A model generated the notes under the pieces. That model ran no database searches. It saw nothing but the letters and a program-made list of their open reading frames with translations, and was not told the origin of the DNA. This document shows, in pieces, positions 1 to 9,042 of a stretch of 64,000 nucleotides of DNA (positions are counted from its first letter, which is position 1; the number at the start of each line of letters is the position of its first letter). The stretch covers positions 1-64,000 of the forward strand of contig NZ_JHYA01000001.1 of assembly GCF_000621545.1 (NCBI RefSeq), written 5' to 3'. The translations under genes and the position numbers were made by a program. The stretch is from Anaerovibrio lipolyticus LB2005. Its GTDB lineage: Bacteria; Bacillota; Negativicutes; Selenomonadales; Selenomonadaceae.

Positions 1-84
1 GCTCTCAACGTGCGACGAGGAAGTTCAAACGATGAAAAGTTGCCTGTCATCGTAGTTCAGTTGCAACGAACATGGCAATTATTT

Positions 85-1266
85 CTAGTCACTCAATAGT
101 TGAGTATCTTCACCCATTAACATTTTTTCAAAGCTACCGTATATAAATTCTTCTTTTATACGTCTCTTAACTTCCTGATCTGAAATTATTAGCATGATGG
201 TACCTAGCATACCTCCCCAGTCAATTTCACGTAAGGCTTTTGGATTTTTAGTTAAGTACATCTCTACTAATTTATAAATAGTATGACTTCCTGTAGCAAT
301 GACATTAGAATACTCCAATATTTTCATGGTCTTTACACTATGAAGTTCTCTATCACGAACAGCTACTGAATCACATGTTAACATGTGAAGCGTACTTATA
401 AACACGTTAATCAGTGCCTGAATTTTCATAGACGTAGTCGCTTTTATTATGTCACCAAAATTTATATACTTTGTTAGCTCCTCTGCTTGTTTATTACTTA
501 GAATTAGATTTGCTCCAGGAATTTCAATTCCGCACGTAGTAAATGTATCAGTCGCAATATGGATAATTTGCTTAATCAATGCAGCTGCCAAAACCTTAGG
601 ATCGTCACAAATTCTATCTGCGACCCTAGACAACATCACAGAACTGGAACCGATATCGGTAATTACTGGGTTTTTCCCATTAGCATCATATCCAACATGA
701 CATGTAATTGGTAAAGAAAAAAATTCGTGAGACCTACATGTAATTGTATTAGTAATAATGTTTGATGTACCAATAACAAGCCCAATTAGTGGATCGTGCC
801 CCAAAGTTGCAAATCTATGATTTGCTCCTTTAAAAAATCCATAATTCACATTTGCATATTTCGTGGCATCGTAAGGTACACCCTTTGTTGTTATAATATG
901 ATCCATAGAAGCAAAATAAGGCGTATTATTTCCGTATCCATCAAAAACGCCCAAAACATTCTTCTGTTTTTCATGTAGCCATTTTTCTATTTGGTTCTCT
1001 GATCCAGCTTTTTCTATCTTTGTTAATTTATTAATAAGAATGATTCTTGCAAGCTGAAGTGCTGTAGCAAAAAACAAAAAACCAAAATCAGAAAAATTTA
1101 GTGATGTCTTTTTGCTAAATTCATCATCTAAATCAGCCATAATGCTGTTTGTATTTACCACAACATCATGAGCTCGTATAATTTCTTTTGTATTTTTTTG
1201 TGTTCGTTGTTCTAAATCATTTATTTGTCTGTCTGCATTCTTGAATAATTCTTCAAAATCATTCAT
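85..1266 (-). CDS. Conserved hypothetical protein of a two-gene operon
   Basis: A 393-residue protein that I cannot assign to a named family. The N-terminus (about residues 1-45) is polar and helical, with a heptad-like pattern. The middle contains hydrophobic helices and a Gly/Asn-rich stretch (about residues 105-190) with HDPLIG and VIGTSNI motifs. No catalytic signature or convincing membrane topology is visible. It starts three bases after the stop of the upstream coiled-coil gene, so the two are almost certainly cotranscribed and may act together. A mobile-element location and no recognisable housekeeping role make an accessory or defence function possible, but that is inference only. 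Confidence 0.75.
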   Translation of the reverse strand: MNDFEELFKNADRQINDLEQRTQKNTKEIIRAHDVVVNTNSIMADLDDEFSKKTSLNFSDFGFLFFATALQLARIILINKLTKIEKAGSENQIEKWLHEKQKNVLGVFDGYGNNTPYFASMDHIITTKGVPYDATKYANVNYGFFKGANHRFATLGHDPLIGLVIGTSNIITNTITCRSHEFFSLPITCHVGYDANGKNPVITDIGSSSVMLSRVADRICDDPKVLAAALIKQIIHIATDTFTTCGIEIPGANLILSNKQAEELTKYINFGDIIKATTSMKIQALINVFISTLHMLTCDSVAVRDRELHSVKTMKILEYSNVIATGSHTIYKLVEMYLTKNPKALREIDWGGMLGTIMLIISDQEVKRRIKEEFIYGSFEKMLMGEDTQLLSD

Positions 1267-1269
1267 GAC

Positions 1270-1881
1270 TTACCTCGCAAGCATATTCTCGTAATAGCTC
1301 TTCTTTTGCATTAGTTTAGTTATGAGTTTCATCGCTTTCTCAAAAGATTCATCAGATGTCTTTTTAAACTCTAAAAGATTTGCTATAACTTTATCTATTT
1401 TCTCTTGCTCTAATTTTATTTTTTTCTCAAAAATATCTTTTGTTTTATTGAAACCATATTGAATTGCTTCTTTATAATCCGGGAGAATCTCTTTTGGTAT
1501 TGGACCCAGACCCAGTATCAACTCCCTAGCTATCGCTTTACTTATATCATTCGCTATTAACGAACCAGAGAAAATATTTCCATTTTCCAATACCATTCCG
1601 TTTTTTTCACGATATCTTTTCTCTAGTTCATCTATTTCATTATTTAACTTTTCATACATTATTTTAATTTGTTTTTTCTTTGATTCGTAGTCCTTCTTCT
1701 CATCAGATACTATTTTTTCAAGCATCTTATTATGAGAAACTAAATCATCAAAAATAGGCTCGTATATTTTACTTGCTATAGTAGCACCTTTTCTTTGGGC
1801 CTCATATCTTTCATCCTCAGAAATAATACCAATTCCATGCATCCTTGCAACTTGTGCAAATGTATTCCCTAGCAATCCCAT
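1270..1881 (-). CDS. Coiled-coil hypothetical protein, partner of the downstream gene
   Basis: A 203-residue protein rich in Lys and Glu. Two long helical stretches (about residues 50-100 and 145-200) look like coiled coils. Between them lies a short hydrophobic Ile/Leu-rich segment (SLIANDISKAIARELILGLG) and a GPIPKEILPDY motif. The start is supported by a GGGGGG ribosome binding site seven bases upstream. It is the first gene of a two-gene minus-strand operon; the next gene begins after a three-base gap. The family is not recognised. The pairing of a coiled-coil protein with a larger partner suggests a complex, without direct evidence. Confidence 0.75.
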   Translation of the reverse strand: MGLLGNTFAQVARMHGIGIISEDERYEAQRKGATIASKIYEPIFDDLVSHNKMLEKIVSDEKKDYESKKKQIKIMYEKLNNEIDELEKRYREKNGMVLENGNIFSGSLIANDISKAIARELILGLGPIPKEILPDYKEAIQYGFNKTKDIFEKKIKLEQEKIDKVIANLLEFKKTSDESFEKAMKLITKLMQKKSYYENMLAR

Positions 1882-1936
1882 AAGTTATTCCCCCCGATAT
1901 GTTTGAATAAAACTATACCATTTAATATAATAACGC

Positions 1937-1978
1937 AAAAAACGCCTAAGCAAAATCTTTTTTTGCCCAAGCGTTTTT
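1937..1978. terminator. Probable bidirectional terminator
   Basis: An AAAAACGC arm pairs with GCGTTTTT, and an inner GCAAAA/TTTTGC stem extends it. Runs of A and T at both sides allow termination in either direction. It sits directly after the 1985-2356 gene, separating the recombinase operon from the two-gene operon at 85-1881. Confidence 0.6.
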
Positions 1979-1984
1979 CAATAG

Positions 1985-2356
1985 CTATTCATTACTACAT
2001 TCCAAATATTTGTCTATTTCACAGGCCTCACTAATTACGAATGATACTATTCTCGGATTCGATTCCATTTTACCCACAATTCGATAATCCTTCGAATCGG
2101 ATAAACCGTTCAAGGCCATTATATCATGTACATATTTCTTACTACAAATAAATGCCATTAAACCGTGCTGCCCCTTTATAACACGAAATGACATAGGGTG
2201 CTTGTCTTTACATGCACCAAGTGCAATTTTATCCCTTTTAGGGGTCTGAAATAAGCATACATAATCAGGACTGCCAAGATATTCTATCACCTTACTGTGG
2301 ACATAGATTATTTCATGCGGTGCCATTACTGTAATACACGGATTCTTTAATACCAT
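1985..2356 (-). CDS. Hypothetical protein, last gene of the recombinase operon
   Basis: A 123-residue protein of unknown family. Its start overlaps the stop of the preceding gene in a TAATG arrangement, showing translational coupling to the recombinase operon. The sequence alternates short beta-like segments (ITVMAPHEIIYVHSKVIEYL, KIALGACKD, AFICSKKYVHDI) with no catalytic motif. Together with the 239-residue protein just upstream it may be a DNA-binding accessory factor of the recombinase. That idea rests only on operon position. Confidence 0.7.
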   Translation of the reverse strand: MVLKNPCITVMAPHEIIYVHSKVIEYLGSPDYVCLFQTPKRDKIALGACKDKHPMSFRVIKGQHGLMAFICSKKYVHDIMALNGLSDSKDYRIVGKMESNPRIVSFVISEACEIDKYLECSNE

Positions 2357-3075
2357 TATGCATCATCTCCTGCTGTATTATTGAACAAACTATTATCCAT
2401 CGGTTGGTCACTGTAATCTGAAAATTCTTCAAACTTACTTGCTTCTCTGGCCTGCAAGTAATCACTGTAAGATAAACCAATGCGCTTCTTATACTTGTCT
2501 GGATAATACTGGATAGATTTCTTCTTTTCTTTTATCTCTCCGGTTTCTTCATCAATTACTTCCTCCACGGATGATACATACATCAAGGCATCTTCCAACT
2601 CGAAAACCAGCATCAACCCCTTGGAAGACATTCGTATTTCCCCCATCACCTTATATCTGCATTCCTCATTCCAGTCCATAAAATCGAAGACCTTTTTCAT
2701 CAATTCAGCATTTCTGATATCTTTTACTACCAACTTTCCATCATCTTTTTTCTTTCCCCAGCATACAGACGAAGCCTCCTCTTCCTTGCAAGGAACAACA
2801 CCTATTTTCTTTTTCCCTTGATGAACAATAGGCAACACTTGGCTTATTCCAGCAAATAGTCTCAAACATGCTACATTGAAATGAAATTTATCTGTCTTGA
2901 GAGTAATTGCGGGCTTATTTACCATAGAGAACTGAATTCTGGGTGGCACTTCATACCCTTCTAGTTCCTCATACAATAATTCCTGATTATTCTCCATCCT
3001 GGCTTCAACGAATTGTTGCAGCAATTCATATTCCTTTTGGCTCATATGAAAACTCTTTGTATTTTGCTTATCCAT
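2356..3075 (-). CDS. Hypothetical protein of the recombinase operon
   Basis: A 239-residue protein. The ATG at 3075 is preferred to the in-frame TTG at 3093 because GGGGGAGG lies about seven bases upstream of it. The sequence starts with a short helical region, followed by mixed alpha/beta segments and a charged C-terminal tail rich in Asp and Ser. No family is recognised. It lies between the 622-residue serine recombinase and a small coupled gene, so a role in target recognition, directionality or element maintenance is possible but unproven. Confidence 0.7.
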   Translation of the reverse strand: MDKQNTKSFHMSQKEYELLQQFVEARMENNQELLYEELEGYEVPPRIQFSMVNKPAITLKTDKFHFNVACLRLFAGISQVLPIVHQGKKKIGVVPCKEEEASSVCWGKKKDDGKLVVKDIRNAELMKKVFDFMDWNEECRYKVMGEIRMSSKGLMLVFELEDALMYVSSVEEVIDEETGEIKEKKKSIQYYPDKYKKRIGLSYSDYLQAREASKFEEFSDYSDQPMDNSLFNNTAGDDA

Positions 3076-3093
3076 TCTGTTCCTCCCCCACAA

Positions 3094-4962
3094 TTACATT
3101 GAAGCCACAAGAGCATTCAATTCTTCAGCTATTTTCTTACGATCAGGTAACTGCCCAATTAATGGATTTGTTACCTGATTTCCTTCTGCCTCTATATCTT
3201 CACGAGTTATATCTGATAGTGTTCTACTACGCTTTTCACGGTCTTTCATACTTACACCTATAGACCTAACCTCAGCATCGTAGATATCAATATACTTAAC
3301 ACCTTTATCTGATGTTACGTCTTTCGTATCCGGTATAACCAATGGATCATCTAAAAAGAAGAACATTATTTTCTTACCCTTGCGTTCCTTTGTTATTCCA
3401 CGAAACCTGAAACTATATGATTTCTTCCATCCCATATTTTCATATACAATAGACGAAAACACCCTTGAAGCCATTGTTCCGATTATTTTTCCATCCTCAT
3501 GCTGCCATATTATTGATGTACTACTACTTTCCGCTCCTTCCCTGACAATAAGCATCTGTAAAAGCGGATTATATCCTATTTCTATGTATTTGCAGTTATC
3601 TAACCTATCATGGCAAGTCTTGTTAAACTTAATGTTTTTAGTGCTCATCGTCAGAGTTGGAGTACGGCAGGTAATAAAGCCCGCGCCATAAGGAACCTGA
3701 TAACCATGGAAATCTATTCTGGAAACCTTGCTATGCTCAAATCCGGCTATTATACCATTATTCTCCATAACAGAATCTAATTCATCCACGCCATATACGT
3801 CTTTACATATAGAGTTGAGGACATCTCTGTTAATCCCTTTCCATGAGGGATTAATGGAAATAAAGCCCTTCAACGCTCCTTTAGGAATAATCTTGATATC
3901 TGTAACTCCATTTCTCGTAGAACCTATGCTGCTGCAAACCAATGCGGCAGCTTTTGCTATTTCAGGACTTACAATAGCTTCATGATGATTTTCAACGTAA
4001 GCAGAGCACCGTTCTCCGTCATTTGCTTTGTTAATACCAAGTTTATAGTCCGTTACAATAGTTTTTCTGGCCTCCAGGTCTCCCCATCTTCGCTCATTAA
4101 ACAATACCGCTCTTACCATATTGGAATTCCATGTTGTTTTCCCCTGTAAGGTAGGCCGGTTCTTTTGGGTAAGGAACTCTGCAATAGCTGATGAACCCAT
4201 GCCCAAGACATAAGCAAGGAATATGAATTTTACAGTTTTTGCTTCCTCCGGCTCTATGTTCAGCTTGCCATCTTTTGTATGCCGATACCCCAACAAATCT
4301 GCCACGGGATATTGTCCTGTCATAATTCTTTGATCATAAGACAAAATCATGCGTCTGCTTTTATTGGCTGACTCCCAATCTGCAAGCAGGGCATGTATTC
4401 CCAGTGCCTGATCACCATCCGGATTAAGGGTATATATATTTTCAGTTTCAAAGTACACTCCAACGGGATGGGATGGATTAAATGACTTTAATCTAGCCAC
4501 CTGGTCAAGGCAATCAGATATGTTTCTGGCAAACCTTGATACGCTGGCACAGATTATCATGTCCATCTCCTGATTTTTTGCATCTGTAAGCATCTGCCTA
4601 AATGCGTCCCTATGCCGTATAGAGGTCCCGGATTTCCCCTCATCACTATAGATATTCTGTAATTTCCAGTTCGGATTTTCTGCTATCTTTTTTTCATAGT
4701 ACAGAGTCTGGTTTTCTATTGAAGAAACCTGTTCCTCACTTGATGTACTTACTCTTGCGTAAACTGCTACTCTTTTGGGTTCATCATCATCAATACTAGG
4801 GGCCGGCTTTGCAGGTCTGAAATTCTTGCGTGCCTCTTCGTAATTTCGACCAGCTTCCTGTATCCTGTTCCGGATATCAGTCTTACGTTGTTCCTGCCCC
4901 ACATGGCGTTCCTGCCAATTAGTATTTGTTTTATCCTCAGACATATATACACCCGCTATCAT
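3094..4962 (-). CDS. Large serine recombinase with atypical C-terminus
   Basis: A 622-residue serine recombinase. The resolvase catalytic domain begins near residue 63, after an unusual charged N-terminal extension of about 60 residues. It has the YARVSTSSEEQ motif with the nucleophilic Ser near residue 72, and the SRFARN motif with catalytic arginines. A Recombinase DNA-binding domain follows (about residues 215-350). The usual zinc-ribbon cysteines of large serine integrases are not visible, and the last 270 residues are unlike ordinary family members. The ATG overlaps the upstream stop (ATGA); an alternative ATG at 4944 has a better-placed GGGTG. It presumably mobilises the 2-6.5 kb element, perhaps with the catalytically dead resolvase-like protein encoded just upstream. 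Confidence 0.9.
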   Translation of the reverse strand: MIAGVYMSEDKTNTNWQERHVGQEQRKTDIRNRIQEAGRNYEEARKNFRPAKPAPSIDDDEPKRVAVYARVSTSSEEQVSSIENQTLYYEKKIAENPNWKLQNIYSDEGKSGTSIRHRDAFRQMLTDAKNQEMDMIICASVSRFARNISDCLDQVARLKSFNPSHPVGVYFETENIYTLNPDGDQALGIHALLADWESANKSRRMILSYDQRIMTGQYPVADLLGYRHTKDGKLNIEPEEAKTVKFIFLAYVLGMGSSAIAEFLTQKNRPTLQGKTTWNSNMVRAVLFNERRWGDLEARKTIVTDYKLGINKANDGERCSAYVENHHEAIVSPEIAKAAALVCSSIGSTRNGVTDIKIIPKGALKGFISINPSWKGINRDVLNSICKDVYGVDELDSVMENNGIIAGFEHSKVSRIDFHGYQVPYGAGFITCRTPTLTMSTKNIKFNKTCHDRLDNCKYIEIGYNPLLQMLIVREGAESSSTSIIWQHEDGKIIGTMASRVFSSIVYENMGWKKSYSFRFRGITKERKGKKIMFFFLDDPLVIPDTKDVTSDKGVKYIDIYDAEVRSIGVSMKDREKRSRTLSDITREDIEAEGNQVTNPLIGQLPDRKKIAEELNALVASM

Positions 4963-5441
4963 TTAATTTTATCCATGGCCTTTTCCAACTTGCCAAGCCA
5001 TGTTTTATATTCATCCTTTTTTATATTGACGTACTGAACAGCAGTATTACGCAGTAAAGTGCGTTGATTTTCCGAATTGAGTAATGTATCAATTCTCCTG
5101 TCATTATCATCTGTTTTGATATCAACTCTATACTCGAGCTCAAACAAGTAATTTAACAAAAAGAACAGTTCCTCAGTATTGGCAGCAAGATATGCCCTTG
5201 TTTGAACACATATAACGTCTATCTGGCCCATGCTGCAGTCGCGCAGTAAATGGACCATTTCAGGCCGTCTATATATGTTCTTATTGCCGGTTATGTCAAT
5301 GTAAATCCCCTGTACGCTTATATTCTCGTCATTGGCATAACGCTCTACAAAATATCTGCTAGTTACCTCAATTACCTTATCTTTGGATTTTTCCCATAGT
5401 TTAGCCAGCTTAACATATCCGGCAGCTCTCAGTTTTGACAA
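4959..5441 (-). CDS. Resolvase-like protein lacking catalytic residues
   Basis: A 160-residue protein starting at TTG behind GGAGAGGG. Its first 110 residues align by eye with the catalytic domain of serine recombinases: AGYVKLA matches AAYCRVS of the neighbours, the GIYIDITGNKN stretch matches the DDGISGTN region, and YLAANT matches RFARNT. In this alignment the nucleophilic Ser is Ala13 and both conserved Arg are Tyr and Ala. It therefore looks like a pseudo-recombinase retaining the fold but not the chemistry. There is no Recombinase or zinc-ribbon domain. It precedes the 622-residue recombinase with an ATGA overlap, which suggests a heteromeric or regulatory partner. The alignment is manual. 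Confidence 0.7.
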   Translation of the reverse strand: MSKLRAAGYVKLAKLWEKSKDKVIEVTSRYFVERYANDENISVQGIYIDITGNKNIYRRPEMVHLLRDCSMGQIDVICVQTRAYLAANTEELFFLLNYLFELEYRVDIKTDDNDRRIDTLLNSENQRTLLRNTAVQYVNIKKDEYKTWLGKLEKAMDKIK

Positions 5442-5462
5442 TTATACCCTCTCCACCAGCGA

Positions 5463-6416
5463 TTATTTCCAATACCATTGATTATTAGCCCTATATGATT
5501 CAATGCCCAAAAGGCTCTTTACTTCATTCACTGTTCGCATACCAATACCTTTTTCCGAAAAAAATGATGCAACCTCACTGGCTTTTATAGGTCCTTTTCT
5601 AAGAAGTTGAATAAGGTTCTTTGCTACATCATCCCTCTTTGATATTTTCTTTTTCTTTTTTTCATATAATTCTCGTATTTCTCCATCATCATTAATCTGC
5701 CCCACCCATTTAAAACCGTGGGATGAGCCAATTTCAAATCCTATTGTTTTGCCTAATGGCGCCAAACTGCTTTTAACATGCTGTACACATCTTATATTCT
5801 TTAGACTTTTGTGTTTACTAACGTATAAAACACTTCTTGCTGAAGCAATAAAATCTATGCTCCCCATGCTTCGGTACAAATCTTTGGCATGTTCCTTCTT
5901 CGTCATATGCCCCACAAGTATTACGGCACATTTTTGTTTATTAGCCCAATTGTTAATAGATTTCATCACTTGCCTAATGCTCCCTACGTTAAACATAGAG
6001 GCATCGTCACCGATATAGGCTTGAATAGGATCTATAACTACCAGTCTTGCTCCAAATGATTCCACTGCCTGTCGTAATCTATCATCACTAATTTTTAATG
6101 GGGACTCCTGCTCAGAAATAAATGCGACTTTTCTACAATCCGCTCCATATCGTTCCAGACGAGGCTTTATTGTATCCTCAATGCCATCTTCTGAACACTG
6201 ATATATTGTTTTTACCGGAAACGGCAGCTTATTTCCGGATGGCATATATCCACTGGTAGATAATGTTGATATTAAGTTCACAATCATTGTTGACTTTCCA
6301 TCACCCGGATCACCTTGAAGAAGAGTGATTTTCCCATAGGGGATATATGGATACCATAGCCATTCTACAGGTTGACTTTTTACTTCGCTATAGAGCGTAT
6401 ATTCAGTTTCGTCCAT
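5463..6416 (-). CDS. RepA-like RecA-fold ATPase
   Basis: A 317-residue hexameric-type ATPase of the RepA/AAA_25 group. WLWYPYIPYGKITLLQGDPGDGKST contains the Walker A motif, and ARLVVIDPIQAYIG carries the Walker B region. A further conserved stretch (VGHMTKKEHAKDLYRSMGS) is typical of the family. The C-terminal 70 residues look like a winged-helix DNA-binding domain. The ATG at 6416 is preferred because GGAAGGAAG lies upstream and family members usually begin about 15 residues before WLWYPY; an in-frame GTG at 6539 has no binding site. As first gene of the recombinase operon it probably supports replication or strand handling of the element. Confidence 0.85.
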   Translation of the reverse strand: MDETEYTLYSEVKSQPVEWLWYPYIPYGKITLLQGDPGDGKSTMIVNLISTLSTSGYMPSGNKLPFPVKTIYQCSEDGIEDTIKPRLERYGADCRKVAFISEQESPLKISDDRLRQAVESFGARLVVIDPIQAYIGDDASMFNVGSIRQVMKSINNWANKQKCAVILVGHMTKKEHAKDLYRSMGSIDFIASARSVLYVSKHKSLKNIRCVQHVKSSLAPLGKTIGFEIGSSHGFKWVGQINDDGEIRELYEKKKKKISKRDDVAKNLIQLLRKGPIKASEVASFFSEKGIGMRTVNEVKSLLGIESYRANNQWYWK

Positions 6417-6659
6417 ACTATCTATCACTTCCTTCCGTAAAAAATTATATCTGCAATATTGCAGAATGTCGTCTACCCACTGGTTAGATTTTTCTGAAAA
6501 AAATCTCCCCTGTGGTATTATTTTTTGCCTTTTTTTCACTAAGAATGCATAAAACGTGGGGAGAGAAAATATTGCAGTCTTTTCATCCTTAGTTGATTAT
6601 TTCATTGCGTAGAGTTAATATACCAATGCCTATGCAGGGCTCTATAACTGGAGGTTTAT

Positions 6660-6980
6660 ATGAAAGATATAGGCAATAAAATCAGGCAATATCGCAAAGA
6701 AAACAATCTAAGCCAGGAAGCGCTTGCTGAGAAAGTCGATGTAAATAAAAACTTTATTTACAAGTTGGAATCTGATCAAAAATCATTATCCCTGCAACTA
6801 GCTATCAAAATGGCAAATGCCCTTAATATCTCATTAGATGAATTATTTGCTGATGAGTTAACACACGAACACACCAATTATTTTTCTCTATTTGAGGATT
6901 GTAGCTATGCAGAAAAAGAGATTTTAATAAAGATTCTTCAAGAAATCAAAACTGTACTACATGGCTACACAATAAAGTAA
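6660..6980 (+). CDS. XRE-family transcriptional regulator
   Basis: A 106-residue protein. An HTH_3 domain covers residues 5-60 (IRQYRKENNLSQEALAEKVDVNKNFIYKLE), with a C-terminal oligomerisation-like helix region. A GGAGG site lies six bases before the ATG. It is divergent from the RepA-recombinase operon and shares its 240-base control region, the usual layout of a repressor governing a mobile-element operon and itself. The direct target is inferred from position. Confidence 0.9.
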   Translation: MKDIGNKIRQYRKENNLSQEALAEKVDVNKNFIYKLESDQKSLSLQLAIKMANALNISLDELFADELTHEHTNYFSLFEDCSYAEKEILIKILQEIKTVLHGYTIK

Positions 6981-6994
6981 TATAAAAAAAGAGA

Positions 6995-7049
6995 CCTGCG
7001 TAGGCTACAGCAGCACCCGCATCAGGGTGCTCGCTCTGGTCTACGCAGG
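6995..7049. terminator. Bidirectional terminator between converging genes
   Basis: CCTGCGTAG pairs with CTACGCAGG, enclosing an inner GCACCC/GGGTGC stem. A run of A lies on the left and CTTTCTT on the right, so it can stop both the XRE gene and the recombinase trio. It may also sit close to the end of the element carrying the trio. Confidence 0.8.
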
Positions 7050-7069
7050 CTTTCTTATAGGATAAAATC

Positions 7070-8629
7070 CTAAATTTCAATTTCTACCATTTGCCCATGT
7101 TTAAAAACAATCTCTATCTTGTCTTCATAAATAATAATGTCTCTAATAAGTTTTCTTGTTAAACTGTCATCATATTCCTTAATTCCATCAGATTGGCTAT
7201 CAAGAAAATCCCTGATCCAAGAAAGCAGCTCCCCTTCCTGCTTACAGTCCACATCCGTTTTAATCATCCTGCTACGCTCTTCTTTCAGATTATCAATTTT
7301 CTCCAATAAAGCACCACAAGCATTACCGCTCTTTACTGCATCCACGACCTGCTGCTCCAAATCTTTGATTCGCAGGTCCAGGGTGCCTGTCAAACTGTTT
7401 CCCTTGGTACCTACTACCTTCAAGATATTTGCCTTAACCGATTCCATAATGTCCTGTCTTTTTTCAATAAGGCTATTTATTGCCTTAACCACTGCGTCCT
7501 CTACGATTCTATTATCAATACTTTTAAGGTCGCATACGTCTACACCGTTATCCATTCTATTGCGGCAACGCCACATAATCTTTTTCCCACCGATGTACCA
7601 ATGAACTCGGTTCATTACAGCTCCGCAATTTCCACACTTACATACATTGGAAAGTCCGTGCTTTGCACTATACGATCGTTTCATTTTTTTCATTTCAGCA
7701 CGTCGCTGTATCTCTTCCTGAACCCTTGAAAAAACAGCTCTGCTGATAATTGGCTCGTGATGGTCCTCAATATAATACTGCACTTCCCGACCATCATTAG
7801 GTATTCTGGTCTTATTCAGCACATCAACTGTTATTGTCTTTTGGAGCATGGCATCCCCCACATACTTTTCATTGGTAAGAATCTGACGAATATTGGAAGT
7901 TCCCCACTTTTTTCTTCCAGCCCCATTCTTTATACCATCCCGTTCAAGGCCAGCCTTTATCTGGTCCATGCTACTTCCGTCCAGATATTCCCTATAAATC
8001 CGTTTTACAATCTCTGCCTGTTCAGGATCTACAACAAGGTTCCCTTCCTCATCTTTGGTATAACCAAGGAACCAATTATGGTTAATGGAAATCTTACCTC
8101 TTTGATAGCGGAACTTCAGCCCCATTTTTACATTTTTGCTTAAAGACTCACTCTCCTGCTGTGCCAAGGAAGCCATGATGGTTATCATGATTTCTCCCTG
8201 GCTATCAAAGGTACGGATATTTTCTTTCTCAAACCTTATCTCCACCCCTTTTTCTTTGAGCATTCTAATGTACTTTAGGCAATCAACGGTGTTTCTGGCA
8301 AATCGGCTGATGGATTTTGTGATGATGAGGTCAATATTGCCTGACATGCAGGATTCTATCATCTTATTGAACCCTTCACGCTTTTTGGTATTTGTACCTG
8401 AAATACCATCATCCGTAAATATACCTGCCAGCTCCCACTGGGGCTCTTTGTTAATGAGGTCTGTGTAATATCTGACCTGCTCATCGTAGCTTGTTGCCTG
8501 TTCCTCAGAATCCGTTGATACACGGCAGTATGCAGCCACTCTTTTCTTTGGCATTTCTTTAAAGGCTATTGGTGGAATATCCCCATGCAATGGCCTTGTT
8601 GCTGGTATTGTTGTTATTCTTGCCATCAT
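7070..8629 (-). CDS. Large serine recombinase (third gene of the trio)
   Basis: A 519-residue serine recombinase with all usual parts. The catalytic domain has AAYCRVST with the nucleophile near Ser38, the DDGISGTN loop and ISRFARNT. The Recombinase domain covers about residues 175-285. A zinc ribbon follows (CKCGNCGAVM plus a second Cys cluster near WRCRN and VCD), then a coiled-coil C-terminus. Its ATG overlaps the stop of the preceding small Recombinase-domain gene (TAATG). This is the enzyme class that integrates and excises phages and conjugative transposons by recombination between attP and attB. The trio is the best candidate integration module for the island and prophage to its right. 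Confidence 0.95.
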   Translation of the reverse strand: MMARITTIPATRPLHGDIPPIAFKEMPKKRVAAYCRVSTDSEEQATSYDEQVRYYTDLINKEPQWELAGIFTDDGISGTNTKKREGFNKMIESCMSGNIDLIITKSISRFARNTVDCLKYIRMLKEKGVEIRFEKENIRTFDSQGEIMITIMASLAQQESESLSKNVKMGLKFRYQRGKISINHNWFLGYTKDEEGNLVVDPEQAEIVKRIYREYLDGSSMDQIKAGLERDGIKNGAGRKKWGTSNIRQILTNEKYVGDAMLQKTITVDVLNKTRIPNDGREVQYYIEDHHEPIISRAVFSRVQEEIQRRAEMKKMKRSYSAKHGLSNVCKCGNCGAVMNRVHWYIGGKKIMWRCRNRMDNGVDVCDLKSIDNRIVEDAVVKAINSLIEKRQDIMESVKANILKVVGTKGNSLTGTLDLRIKDLEQQVVDAVKSGNACGALLEKIDNLKEERSRMIKTDVDCKQEGELLSWIRDFLDSQSDGIKEYDDSLTRKLIRDIIIYEDKIEIVFKHGQMVEIEI

Positions 8630-9042
8630 TACACCTCTTTAATTTGGCTATATAGATATTCTACCCTTCGGAAAGGATCTTCTATATCGCATTCTGTTGA
8701 CTCTAATACAAAATCAATCCCTATGCATGTTTCCCTAACCTTATGCTTCTTATTAAGCCGCCCCAATCTGGCAGCCCTCACATATTTTTCCTGTTGGGCC
8801 TTGGCAAACACCTCATCAGAAATAAGTCTAGGATATATACCTTCGCCAATATAGGCCCTGTTTGTGAGAATCCTGCCAATACTGCAATGCCATGAGCTAA
8901 TGCCAACAGCTTCTCCGACACAGTGCAATCCATATCCTTGAAGATAAAGCTCATACATTCTTATGACCTTGGGGCCATCAACCGGATCTATTACCAGTTC
9001 CCCATTTTTGATGCAGTAACCAAATGGTATGTGTGAAATCAT
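8629..9042 (-). CDS. Stand-alone Recombinase-domain protein without catalytic domain
   Basis: A 137-residue protein starting at the ATG that overlaps the upstream recombinase stop (ATGA). It begins directly with IPFGYCIKNGELVIDP and continues through a DGPKVIRMYELYLQGYG region to RILTNRAYIGEG, which is the Recombinase (DNA-binding) domain found in the middle of large serine recombinases. There is no resolvase catalytic domain and no zinc ribbon. The coupling on both sides shows that it is a deliberate third component rather than debris. It probably binds attachment-site DNA or modulates the two full-length partners. Confidence 0.85.
   Translation of the reverse strand: MISHIPFGYCIKNGELVIDPVDGPKVIRMYELYLQGYGLHCVGEAVGISSWHCSIGRILTNRAYIGEGIYPRLISDEVFAKAQQEKYVRAARLGRLNKKHKVRETCIGIDFVLESTECDIEDPFRRVEYLYSQIKEV

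Noticed and set aside
1-108. Open plus-strand frame running in from the left edge and ending at TAG near 108
   Set aside because: Only about 32 codons are visible and the end overlaps the 85-1266 gene. It may be the tail of a real gene, but nothing in it can be recognised.
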